Source: Corynebacterium poyangense (lineage in GTDB: Bacteria; Actinomycetota; Actinomycetes; Mycobacteriales; Mycobacteriaceae). Taken from it: a DNA stretch of 64,000 nucleotides. Shown in pieces: positions 34,874-43,248 of the stretch. How positions within the stretch are numbered: the stretch's first letter is position 1; every line of letters starts with the position of its first letter. The position numbers and the translations under genes were made by a program. The DNA is taken from contig NZ_CP046884.1 in NCBI RefSeq assembly GCF_014522205.1, positions 310,001-374,000 of the forward strand, read 5' to 3'. The notes under the pieces were generated by a model. It was given only the letters and a program-made list of their open reading frames with translations, was not told the origin of the DNA and ran no database searches.

Positions 34874-35470
34874 ATGACACACCCTGGCCAGGTTTCAGAT
34901 GGCTATCCTGAGCAGAATCCGCAGGCACCTGCCGTTGGAACTCGGGTGGAACCTCCGGCGAAGAAACCCTTTTATAAACGATGGTGGTTTATTGCCATTG
35001 TGGCAGTCGTGGTGCTGGGAACTTTTGCGAATTTAGTAGGGAATAATTCAAGCCAGCAGGGAAGTACGACGGCCCTAGCTACTCGAGCGTCAGAGGCTAT
35101 GAACAGTGGTGAAGCTGAGGGAACCAATGTCAATCCTGAGTCTCAAAGCCACGGCGAAGATGTTCCGAAGGAATATACCAACGCTTTGCGTAAAGCAAAG
35201 ACCTATGTAGAGATGATGCATATGTCTAAGGCGGGGGTGTACCGGCAACTGACGTCGGAGGCTGGAGAGTCTTTCAGTCTTGAAGCTGCCCAATATGCCG
35301 TTGATAATCTGGACGCTGATTACAACAAGGCAGCCTTAGAAAAGGCGAAGACATATCAAGATCAAATGTCAATGTCTCGGGACAGGATTTATGAACAACT
35401 CACCTCTGAATTTGGTGAGAAATTTACGCCAGAGGAGGCGCAATACGCTATAGATAATCTGCCGCAATAA
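34874..35470 (+). CDS. Membrane-anchored protein with two Ltp repeats
   Basis: A 198-residue protein with a Pro-rich cytoplasmic start, one membrane segment (about residues 37-58) and two tandem copies of the ~44-residue Ltp domain (PF07553): copy 1 from ALRKAKTYVEMMHMSK and copy 2 from ALEKAKTYQDQMSMSR, each ending in AQYA(V/I)DNL. The same domain, also in two copies, makes up the Ltp lipoprotein of Streptococcus phage TP-J34, which blocks DNA injection by related phages. Here the anchor is a membrane helix, not a lipobox. No phage genes are adjacent, so it could protect the host or serve an unrelated surface function. Confidence 0.85.
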   Translation: MTHPGQVSDGYPEQNPQAPAVGTRVEPPAKKPFYKRWWFIAIVAVVVLGTFANLVGNNSSQQGSTTALATRASEAMNSGEAEGTNVNPESQSHGEDVPKEYTNALRKAKTYVEMMHMSKAGVYRQLTSEAGESFSLEAAQYAVDNLDADYNKAALEKAKTYQDQMSMSRDRIYEQLTSEFGEKFTPEEAQYAIDNLPQ

Positions 35471-35476
35471 GCACGT

Positions 35477-35530
35477 CAAGCCGGTAACGCAAACTTTCCT
35501 TTCTTTCCTGATCTGCGTTATACCGGCTTG
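35477..35530. terminator. Bidirectional hairpin between Ltp gene and beta-galactosidase gene
   Basis: Arms 35477-35491 and 35514-35530 pair with one 2-base bulge (CAAGCCGGTA core), with a T/C-rich loop of 22 bases. It lies between two convergent genes and most likely terminates both. Confidence 0.65.
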
Positions 35531-35545
35531 TTACACGTCGAATAT

Positions 35546-37501
35546 TCATTCCTCCATAATCTGAAAACCATAGGGGGGAATACTTATTCCTAGCACTTCC
35601 TGAGTTACTGGACAGTGGTTAATAATAACTTGGTGGGTTCCTCGTTTTATAATTTCCACTCCGTCCGGGGAGTCAATTCCAGTGAACCCAATACTATTCA
35701 ACAAGGTGTCAATTATTACGCTCCGAAGTTGAGGGCCGGGGATCGTACCTAGATACCATGTTGCGCCTTTACCCAAAGGTCTGTGGGTAAAAGCAGCATA
35801 CTCAGGAAAGAATGGATCATCATATTCATAGAGCACCTGAGTTCCAGGTTCGACGGAAAGCATATCCCGCAACACTCCTGCGGACACCGGAGACGGTAGG
35901 AGGAGATTTGTGAGACTGTTATTGCCAACCGGGGTACGCAGACAAAAGGCATTGGTCTCTGCCACTGATTCCGTCTCTTCCACCCTGATCCCCAACCAAT
36001 CTTGGGAGTGGAGCGGAAGAGATTGAGCAAACACAAGATTGTTGTCCTGGTCTTTGACCAAGGAACGACAAGTGACGAGCACGTGTGCACCAGCCTGCGC
36101 TGCGCGTTGAAGTCGGTGACATACCGTCGGTGAATAGATGATGTGGTGGGGGACGATGATGAGCTGGTAGCCAGAAAAGTCAGCATCAGAAGCGATGACG
36201 TCGGTCATGATGTTGCGGGAATGGCATTCTCGGTGCCACTTCATCATTTCCTGGACCACATCCAAATGCTTGGCTTGCTGTTGAATCTGAAAGGCCATCC
36301 GGGAATCAAAGTCAGCGATAATAGCGACAGGTGCACTAATTTTTTCCGAAAAGACCTTCTCGTTTTTCTTAAAAAAGGAAAACACATCGCGGACTTCGAG
36401 GAATCGGCGTCCCTCGATATTGTCGGGATTAATAATTCCGTAGCAGAATTGTTCGGCTCCTTTGGTTGCGCCACGATAGCGGAAATAACTTAAGCCATCG
36501 GCGCCGCGGGCGAGAGCTTGGACGGACCACATGGCTGCTTGACCGGGTCGGGGTAAATAGCCGGTAATGTCGTGGCCCTGAGCACCCATAATGGCTTCCG
36601 TGATCCAAAAACTAGATTTTTTGAGTCCACGTATATAGTCTAGGTCAAAGGCAATTTTATGAGGAGGGATAGGCGTCATTTGCCCGCCCCATACTGGGTA
36701 ATTGTTATATCCCACCTTGTCTATATGCTTAGCGGTGCGGGAATAATCAACTGTCTTATATAGACCCCCACCGGGGAAGTCATGCATGCAGATGGCGTTG
36801 GGGATATAGTCTTTGATCCATTGGGTTTGTAGCCGGCAAAATTCTTCAATTCGCCAGGAACAAAACCTTGCCCATTCCAGCCTTAAGGTCGGATTATGAG
36901 TGGTGATAGTTGGTGCTGGTAGTGGGATTTCCTGGAAGTTGTTATATGTTTGGGACCAGAATATCGTTCCCCATCGTTGATTAAGTTCTTCGATGCTGTT
37001 ATAGCGCTGTTCCAGCCAGTGCTGGAAAGCTTTCTTGCTGTGGTGTGACCAGCAAACATCGGCACCTTCGTGACCTAATTCATTATCTATCTGCCAGGCG
37101 ATAATCGCTGACTCCCTGGCATAGTGCTGCGCTAAGTTCCGAACAATTTTTTTCGCGGCCTTAAGGTAATCTGGAGAGCTTAATGAAGCGGTATGTCGCC
37201 CACCGAAACTTCGTTGCTGACCATTAATAGATACTGAAGCAATGTTGTAGTTGTGCGCTAACCAGGCTGGCGGCGTTGCTGTAGGGGTGCCAAAAATAAT
37301 CGTGAGACCACGTTTTTTTGCCGCCTCAATAACCCGATCAAAGAAATCAAAATGGTATTCCCCTTCGGTGGGTTCCATGAGGTGCCAGGCAAATTCCCCA
37401 ATCCTTATGGTGTTCGCTCCCATTCGACAAATGCGATCTAAGTCTTCGTCGAGTAATTCTTCAGGCCAATGCTCGGGATAATAGTCAACCCCACGCAACA
37501 T
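35546..37501 (-). CDS. GH42 beta-galactosidase
   Basis: Glycoside hydrolase family 42 enzyme of 651 residues that cleaves terminal beta-galactosides. The N-terminus MLRGVDYYPEHWPEE is family-typical. The acid/base is Glu141 (WQIDNELGHEG) and the nucleophile Glu302 (FWITEAIMGAQG). A trimerisation domain (from about residue 385) and a small C-terminal beta domain follow. There is no signal peptide, so it is cytoplasmic. Its ATG shares one base with the stop of the upstream GPH symporter, so the two form an uptake-and-cleavage pair for lactose or galacto-oligosaccharides. Corynebacteria often lack such genes, so acquisition is likely. Confidence 0.94.
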   Translation of the reverse strand: MLRGVDYYPEHWPEELLDEDLDRICRMGANTIRIGEFAWHLMEPTEGEYHFDFFDRVIEAAKKRGLTIIFGTPTATPPAWLAHNYNIASVSINGQQRSFGGRHTASLSSPDYLKAAKKIVRNLAQHYARESAIIAWQIDNELGHEGADVCWSHHSKKAFQHWLEQRYNSIEELNQRWGTIFWSQTYNNFQEIPLPAPTITTHNPTLRLEWARFCSWRIEEFCRLQTQWIKDYIPNAICMHDFPGGGLYKTVDYSRTAKHIDKVGYNNYPVWGGQMTPIPPHKIAFDLDYIRGLKKSSFWITEAIMGAQGHDITGYLPRPGQAAMWSVQALARGADGLSYFRYRGATKGAEQFCYGIINPDNIEGRRFLEVRDVFSFFKKNEKVFSEKISAPVAIIADFDSRMAFQIQQQAKHLDVVQEMMKWHRECHSRNIMTDVIASDADFSGYQLIIVPHHIIYSPTVCHRLQRAAQAGAHVLVTCRSLVKDQDNNLVFAQSLPLHSQDWLGIRVEETESVAETNAFCLRTPVGNNSLTNLLLPSPVSAGVLRDMLSVEPGTQVLYEYDDPFFPEYAAFTHRPLGKGATWYLGTIPGPQLRSVIIDTLLNSIGFTGIDSPDGVEIIKRGTHQVIINHCPVTQEVLGISIPPYGFQIMEE

Positions 37502-38871
37502 TAGTTTGTCACTCCTTTCCGGGAATGCAGCTCGGTAATAATTCGGTGGTAGTTGTTTTCATCAAGTCGATAGCCACGGCGGTAAACCACCAAGCACAGC
37601 AAAGACAACACGGCAGGTATAGCGATCATAATGATCTGCATTCCCGCCACAGTTCCTGCGCTTTGCTCAGCATTTGGGACAAAGCCAATAATTTTTAGTC
37701 CGACGCCTGAGATCAGTCCAGAAAAAGCGCCAGCAAATTTCACCACAAAGGTTTGCGTGGAAAATACCACCGACTCATTACGGGTTCCTAGCGTATATTC
37801 GCCATAATCAACTGCCTCGGCCAGAATAACTGTAATGGCAACCAGCATGAAACCAATGCCGATATTGATAATTGCGGAGCAGAATCCCACGGCGACAAGT
37901 GATTGGGGAGTGATGAATCCTACTAGCATGAGCAGGAGGAAACCACAGGTGGGAAGCAATGAAGCCATAGTAAAAAGGGTCTTTTTAGAGAAGATGCGAG
38001 ATAACAAGGGGAAAGCAATAAGTGCACCCATTTGGGCAAAGCCGGCGACCGCCGTGTAAGTAGCAAAAAGAGCTTCTTTTACTCCGGCAACATATTCGAA
38101 ATAGTAAAGGGCAAAACTTGTGGAAAGCTGGTAGGCCATATTGAAAAAGAGAGCAATTCCCAAGACGGTGAGTACTTGGTCATTCTTGGTCAACACTCTG
38201 AGCATATGCTTCACTGAGGTCTTGGTGCCGTCGCCGTGATGGGCAACAACTCTTTCTCTAACTTTCCACACTGTCAGTGCAGCAGTGATGATAAAGATGA
38301 GCGCTACGCCGATAGCGAAACGGGAATATCCCAGGATTTGGTCTCCGTCGCCTAAATATTTCACGATATACAACCCGCCGGAACCTACCGCTAGCCAGGC
38401 AGTAGACGCGAAGAATCGGGGTATCGCTGAGACTATTGAGCGCTCCTGAGGATCATCAGTGATGGCGGGGACGAGTGACCAGTAGGGAATGTCCATGATG
38501 GTGTAGGTCATGCCCCAGAGGATGTACATGACGGCCACCCAAATAGCGTAGGCACCAGGAGAAAGGTCCACATCAAGGAAGAGGAGGATGAGCACTCCGG
38601 CATTGAGCAGAGTGCCAATCATGATCCATGGTCGGAACTTTCCCCACCGAGACCGGGTGTTGTCTACCACCATGCCCATCACCGGGTCATTAACCGCATC
38701 CCAGAGGCGTGCGGCCATAAATAAAACACCGACGAAAGCGGGATCAACCAGCCTTACGTCGGTGAGATATTTCATGAGGTAGGTGCCTACCAGGGCGTAG
38801 ACGAGATCTTTGCCGAAAGCCCCCATGCCGAAACTAAGTTTTGAAGACCAAGAAAGACGCGGAGCACTCAT
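37501..38871 (-). CDS. GPH-family glycoside:cation symporter (lactose/galactoside permease)
   Basis: Major-facilitator-type permease of the glycoside-pentoside-hexuronide family, 456 residues, about 12 membrane segments. Signatures include the RLWDAVNDPVMGMVVDNTRS loop after helix 2 and WGKFRPWIMIG. It probably imports beta-galactosides for the downstream GH42 enzyme. A dyad 83 bases upstream of its start (38954-38972) is a candidate operator. No PTS-like IIA tail is present, unlike LacS of streptococci. Confidence 0.9.
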   Translation of the reverse strand: MSAPRLSWSSKLSFGMGAFGKDLVYALVGTYLMKYLTDVRLVDPAFVGVLFMAARLWDAVNDPVMGMVVDNTRSRWGKFRPWIMIGTLLNAGVLILLFLDVDLSPGAYAIWVAVMYILWGMTYTIMDIPYWSLVPAITDDPQERSIVSAIPRFFASTAWLAVGSGGLYIVKYLGDGDQILGYSRFAIGVALIFIITAALTVWKVRERVVAHHGDGTKTSVKHMLRVLTKNDQVLTVLGIALFFNMAYQLSTSFALYYFEYVAGVKEALFATYTAVAGFAQMGALIAFPLLSRIFSKKTLFTMASLLPTCGFLLLMLVGFITPQSLVAVGFCSAIINIGIGFMLVAITVILAEAVDYGEYTLGTRNESVVFSTQTFVVKFAGAFSGLISGVGLKIIGFVPNAEQSAGTVAGMQIIMIAIPAVLSLLCLVVYRRGYRLDENNYHRIITELHSRKGVTN

Positions 38872-38953
38872 ACCACACCTCTAATGAGTTAGTTATTAAA
38901 CGCAACATCCCAATTCTATGGCACTTTTATGTGATTTTTCTCGTTTTCTTATC

Positions 38954-38972
38954 TGTGATGTATGACGTCACA
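38954..38972. promoter_or_regulatory. Dyad upstream of the galactoside operon
   Basis: TGTGATG-TATGA-CGTCACA, 7-base arms with one mismatch, flanked by TTATC and GATAA. It lies upstream of the GPH symporter, between it and the cotH stop. It resembles a repressor operator; its arms are spaced too far apart for a GlxR site. No regulator gene is adjacent. Confidence 0.4.
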
Positions 38973-39051
38973 CCAAGATAAAAGAAGCGGTCCGTGCCGT
39001 GACTTCCTCTAGGTTTGTGACGTCCTTAAATAACCTTGGAACTCGGAGACC

Positions 39052-40691
39052 CTACACTGCTTCAGCAGGTTGCTGAGCTGGTTCGGAATTTTCAGAGGTG
39101 CGATCTCTCATCTGACCACCCAATGCACCCTGATTATCTGTTTGAATCTGAGGTGTTTCAGCGGAGATCGAATTTAACTGCTGAGCCAGTTTTGCCTGAA
39201 CATCAGTGGCAGCTGTATCGCCCGCGTCCACAGCATTCTGTGTGATGGAATCCAAAGCTTGTTGGGCATATCCGCTGGCAATCAATTCCTGATAGAGGCT
39301 CTGATATGCCTGGGAATAGAGTTCAGCAAAGGAGGAATCAGTGAGGAATCTCTGCTTGAGGATAGAGCTGCCCTTGGTGTGTCGACCCCCGCCCTTGGCG
39401 TCGTCCGGATTCTTAGTCTGTGGCCCGACGCCCTCAGGCTTTTCCCCCTGCATCTGATCCGGGGGTGTGGCACCGTTATCGCCGCCCGGAGGGGAAGGAG
39501 CGTCCCCCTGAGTGCCAGGAATACCTGGTTGTCCCGGGAGGTTCGGGGCATTGTCCTGGCCTTGGTTGTTGCCGTTTTGTGGGGACCCGGCATCGCCTGC
39601 TGTACTTGGTCCGCCGCCACCCGGGCCACCTTGACCGCCCCCCATAAAGGTCATATTCAGATCCCAGGATAAGACTTGCATGGTCCCTTGGTGAACGTCA
39701 TACCACAAATAGTAATTATTACCTGGACCATCCATGGCGTCATCATTTGATAAGAGAGTCTGGGTAGCTAGATATGTGGCAAATTCATCAACGTCCAGAT
39801 ATTCGCTTAGGTGGTCATGGAAATCCTCATCACTGGAGTTATTCACAAAGTCCAAGAACCGCATAATTGGTTCAAGGTCATAGGTTCCCTCGGCGTTTAT
39901 TTGTGAATAACCGTCCTCATAGTCGGTAGGGTCTTCACCTTGATAATCCATTCCGCCAGAGGCATCGGCTTTATATAGCACGCCATCGCCTAACTCATTA
40001 GCCCACTGGGCATCGGGTAAGTCAATAACTAACCTCGGTGCACTAGTCCCCCCATTTACAGACACCGAAGCTAAAGAATAATCTTGGGTAACTTGTCCAG
40101 ATTGGGAGGTTAAATCCAAGGACAGAGCCTCGTTCATGGCAGTTAGAGAACCATTACTAGCAGGACGCAACGAGATTTCCTTATGACCCTGATATCCGCG
40201 GCCCTCCTGATACTCATCGAAACTAATCAACCAAGGCAAAGAAGCCGGGTCATCGAAAGAAAGCTGAGTTGCGCCAGCACCACCAGGAGGATTGCCTGGA
40301 CCATTCTGGGGTCCGGCCTGCCCGGAACCACTATTGTTCTTTAAAGACTGAAGCGTCGAGTTTCCTTTGAGCCTGAGTCCCACATTTTCTATAGTTGTTC
40401 CGTCAATAGTGACCGTCGCGGAGATAAAGTTTTTTCTCCACTATTTTGAAATTCTGAAACCATATTCTGGTATTCAGTTTCATCATAAGTTATAGCTATA
40501 TTATGAATCCCTGAATCAAATAGGGGAGTAGAAGAAAGAATATTTTCATTCAAATCTTCCTTGGTGCTCAGTGCCGAGGTAATGATAGGACGAATCATCG
40601 TTCCACCAAAACCCACTGCTAACACCACGAGGAAAACAATGAGCGCGGCGAGGGGCTTCCAATGGAGTCTTAAGGACGTGGGGAGGCGCAT
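39052..40691 (-). pseudogene. CotH-kinase-family secreted protein, frameshifted in an A6 tract
   Basis: One cotH-like gene is split into two frames. The 5' part (40389-40691) encodes a membrane anchor (about residues 12-35) and the CotH start region ITYDETEYQNMVSEFQ, then stops early. The 3' part (39052 to about 40430) continues with FISATVTIDGTTIENVGLRL and KGNSTLQSL, a CotH domain with LSWDLNMTF, and a Gly/Pro/Asn-rich low-complexity tail. The junction is a run of six A at 40430-40435 (T6 on the given strand): one more A, or a -1 slip, restores a ~546-residue reading frame. CotH proteins are atypical kinases of spore coats; outside spore formers the targets are unknown. It may be truly broken, phase-variable, or translated by slippage. 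Confidence 0.85.
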
Positions 40692-40703
40692 TGTTGTGGT
40701 TCC

Positions 40704-41390
40704 TTACAGATCAGTCTGATCATATCCGGTCAATACGGTGGCCTTTTGTCCGTAATTCATCGCCCGGAATTGAGTTATCAGATCACTGGGGCGAACGGTA
40801 TTTTTTAGCTGTGCTGTGTAGGCAAATTCCAATAATGAGCCACCTCGGATACTTTCCGTACTAATCAATTCAAATTCAGTGGCATTGTTCACCAGGATGT
40901 CTTCAATAGCAGGTAGATAGTCCTGATCATCGGCAGGTACCTGGACTTTAATCACTTGGCGTTGAACATTCAGAGCAAACCAGTTGAACCGAGACATCAC
41001 AATGATGACACCGCAGATGATGATGGTGGCAATGACGGCCAAAACATAGAAGCGGGTGCCACATGCCATGCCGAGAGCCATAACGAGGAAGATGAAACCG
41101 ACATCACGTGTTTCCTTAATTGCGTTGCGGAAGCGTACGACAGATAAGGCGCCAACTAGTGCGAAGGCTCTGGCGATATTTGATCCCACTACCAGCATGA
41201 TGAGTGAAATGAGCATACCCAGAATGATGAGGGTATGGACATAGCTCTGGGAGTAGCTGACATTGCGGTGGGTGTTGCGGTACGTCCACGCAACCACGAG
41301 GCTGCAAGCGAAGGAAAGAAGGAGGGTAACTAGTACGTCCGCGACGCTGAAAGTCCCGGACAGATCATTGATGGAAAAATCGAAGTTCAT
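40704..41390 (-). CDS. DUF4956 membrane protein
   Basis: A 228-residue protein of the DUF4956 family. Four membrane helices (from VADVLVTLLLSFACSLVVAW to VLAVIATIIICGVIIVMS) carry the conserved loop ALSVVRFRNAIKETRDVGFI, followed by a ~90-residue cytoplasmic ferredoxin-like tail. The family occurs beside VTC-domain and CotH proteins in many bacteria and its role is unknown; a channel or translocator for the polymer made by the VTC enzyme is a reasonable guess. It lies between cotH and the VTC gene, with gaps of 12 and 17 bases, so all three are one operon. Confidence 0.9.
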   Translation of the reverse strand: MNFDFSINDLSGTFSVADVLVTLLLSFACSLVVAWTYRNTHRNVSYSQSYVHTLIILGMLISLIMLVVGSNIARAFALVGALSVVRFRNAIKETRDVGFIFLVMALGMACGTRFYVLAVIATIIICGVIIVMSRFNWFALNVQRQVIKVQVPADDQDYLPAIEDILVNNATEFELISTESIRGGSLLEFAYTAQLKNTVRPSDLITQFRAMNYGQKATVLTGYDQTDL

Positions 41391-41407
41391 GGTTCAATGG
41401 GTCCCCT

Positions 41408-42214
41408 CTAGTTGTTTTCAGCACGGCTGGCGGCAAGTTGGTGGGCCTGAACGCTCTGGCAGTATTTGGAGATTCTTTTAATCTGAAGGCCATGCCGAGC
41501 ACAGAGATCAGTAATCCAATAGGGTGCTCGTTCATTGACCTTGATTTCCATGACGGAGATTTCGGGACTCAGAATGTTTTTGTTGTTCGTTTCTTTTCGA
41601 AGGTCAAAATCACAGTCGCGGCCGCGAAGTCGATGATCAAAAGTCACTCTCAGTCCTAAATCCGACCCTTGGCCGATGAATGGTTCCCGGAAATACCCGG
41701 TTATCGCAGTGGCGCGGAGGTCGAGTCGGATGATGAGGTCCAATACCTCAGAGATGAAAGCCTGGTCAGCGACGGAGGCATTGCTGCTTAATGAGATTTC
41801 TTCCCGTTCGTCACAAAGTTTCAGGGCATCGCGGTAGGGGAGCATAATTCTTCGTTTCTGAGTGACCCGATTTACTCGTTGCTTAACCTCAACCGAAACA
41901 GGGGCATCATCTGCGGCGGAATTATCAAAATCTCCGTATCGACGTATTCTGAGCTTTCGTCGAAATTTCAGGCCCTCCATTTTTTCCCAATAGAACCTCA
42001 ACCCCGGAGTGTCATAGTAAACGCTCCACACGGGATAGCCACGTTCACCTGCGTAGGGATCGTGCTCCATTCGGGCACAGAGTTCCTCCTTGATAGCTGG
42101 GAGTTTCTCTATTGGCACGAGGTATTTCAGTTCAAAGCGATTGAAAGCATGAAGTTTCCCTGGACTTCTCAATCGGGGATCTAACACTTGAGGCCGAATA
42201 ACTGTATTCGACAT
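41408..42214 (-). CDS. VTC-domain polyphosphate polymerase family protein
   Basis: A 268-residue protein made up of a VTC domain (PF09359), the tunnel-shaped catalytic unit of yeast Vtc4 that makes inorganic polyphosphate from ATP. Matching elements are FNRFELKYLVP at the start, KFRRKLRIRRYGD with the basic tunnel residues, VSVEVKQRVNRVTQKRR, and the metal-binding Glu in VMEIKVNERAPYW. It is the first gene of the VTC-DUF4956-cotH operon. Polyphosphate synthesis is inferred from the family; bacterial stand-alone VTC proteins may use other substrates. Confidence 0.9.
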   Translation of the reverse strand: MSNTVIRPQVLDPRLRSPGKLHAFNRFELKYLVPIEKLPAIKEELCARMEHDPYAGERGYPVWSVYYDTPGLRFYWEKMEGLKFRRKLRIRRYGDFDNSAADDAPVSVEVKQRVNRVTQKRRIMLPYRDALKLCDEREEISLSSNASVADQAFISEVLDLIIRLDLRATAITGYFREPFIGQGSDLGLRVTFDHRLRGRDCDFDLRKETNNKNILSPEISVMEIKVNERAPYWITDLCARHGLQIKRISKYCQSVQAHQLAASRAENN

Positions 42215-42883
42215 TGTTCACCCTGCCTTCCTATCCACCCGCCATGACGGGATTGTTGTCTTGACATACTTCATTAAAACGTCTCTACCTGGAGTTTCGC
42301 CCGGCTTTAGGTATTACCTAGCGGGGGATTTGCTGGGAATGTCCTGGCAAGGGGAGGGTTTATTTCACTGCATAATTGGGTGGAACCGACAGAGGTGAAA
42401 AATTAAAAAGACAGGAGCTGGGAATTCCAGGATCATGAGGAAGAGAAAATATCAGACAGGGGTGCAAATATTTTTGGAACACTTTGGTGAGCCGAGAGTG
42501 GCTGAAGGTTATGGCGTTCTCCCGAGAATATAGTTAAGACTCCTGTCTCCGCGGTTTCATTCACGTGTCCGTATTAAGAAAAGCTGATGGTGAGGATGTC
42601 GCCACCAACTGGTGTGGGGCCGTATAAGGATTGTGCTGAGCGGATCTCATCATCTGAGGTGGAGTGCTTTCGTGATTCAGCGTTCGGTAGGCGGCACTGT
42701 GTGAGTGGATGATGCTGATCTACAACAGCATTAAATTGACCAGATCATGACAAGTTTTCGTTTTCATATTGCTGTAGGGGGAAGTTGATGGGCACTATTC
42801 TCCTATGGCCAAAACAGGGGTAGCTACTGGGGGTTATCTCAACGCAATAGGGGACAAAAAGGAATGCTGGAAAACTGCATTCA

Positions 42884-42919
42884 ACTTTCCTTGTAGAGAT
42901 CACTTTCCTTGTAGAGATC
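42884..42919 (+). repeat. Exact tandem duplication of an 18-base unit
   Basis: ACTTTCCTTGTAGAGATC occurs at 42884-42901 and again, directly adjacent, at 42902-42919. Two identical head-to-tail copies upstream of a pilus operon could be a recent slippage duplication or paired regulator sites. Confidence 0.85.
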
Positions 42920-43057
42920 AACAGGGTGGGAATTTACCTAGGTTGAGACCTTAGAGTCAGAAAACTACCAGGTTGGAGCATTGTGAGCCCAGTTAGGAAA
43001 TATGCTTTCAAGATAGTACCAAATTACTTATGACGCACAGTTGTTTCGTCAGCGAAT

Positions 43058-43074
43058 ATATGTTATATACATAT
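43058..43074. promoter_or_regulatory. Perfect 17-base AT-rich palindrome upstream of the pilus operon
   Basis: ATATGT-TATAT-ACATAT, 6-base arms around TATAT, about 175 bases upstream of the first pilus gene. It could be a regulator-binding dyad or part of a promoter; AT-rich dyads also arise by chance. Confidence 0.4.
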
Positions 43075-43248
43075 AAGGGTTAGCCAAAGGTTATGTCTGA
43101 CATAAAATTTTGCCGAAAAGCTTTAAGGAAGCTAAGTTTATTTATGGATGTCTTAAGGACTATTCCTTATGTAAGGGTGTGGTGTCGATGAGATAGCTGG
43201 AAAATCTGCCTGGCGCTCATCGGCAAAGGAGTAAGAGGGTGATGGCTT

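Larger units (their letters stand above)
42215..43248. other. 1-kb AT-rich intergenic region upstream of the pilus operon
   Basis: No ORF with coding features is seen here. The region separates the divergent VTC operon and the sortase-pilus operon and must hold both promoters. It contains an exact 18-base tandem duplication (42884-42919), an AT-rich 17-base palindrome (43058-43074) and the ribosome site of the tip protein gene. Long leaders are common for surface pilus operons under complex control. Confidence 0.6.

Noticed and set aside
25682..35470. A prophage or integrative element inserted at tRNA-Thr
   Set aside because: I found no integrase, phage structural genes or duplicated tRNA 3' end; only the composition shift supports it.
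38954..38972. The galactoside-operon dyad as a GlxR site
   Set aside because: TGTGA and TCACA are both present but separated by nine bases instead of six.
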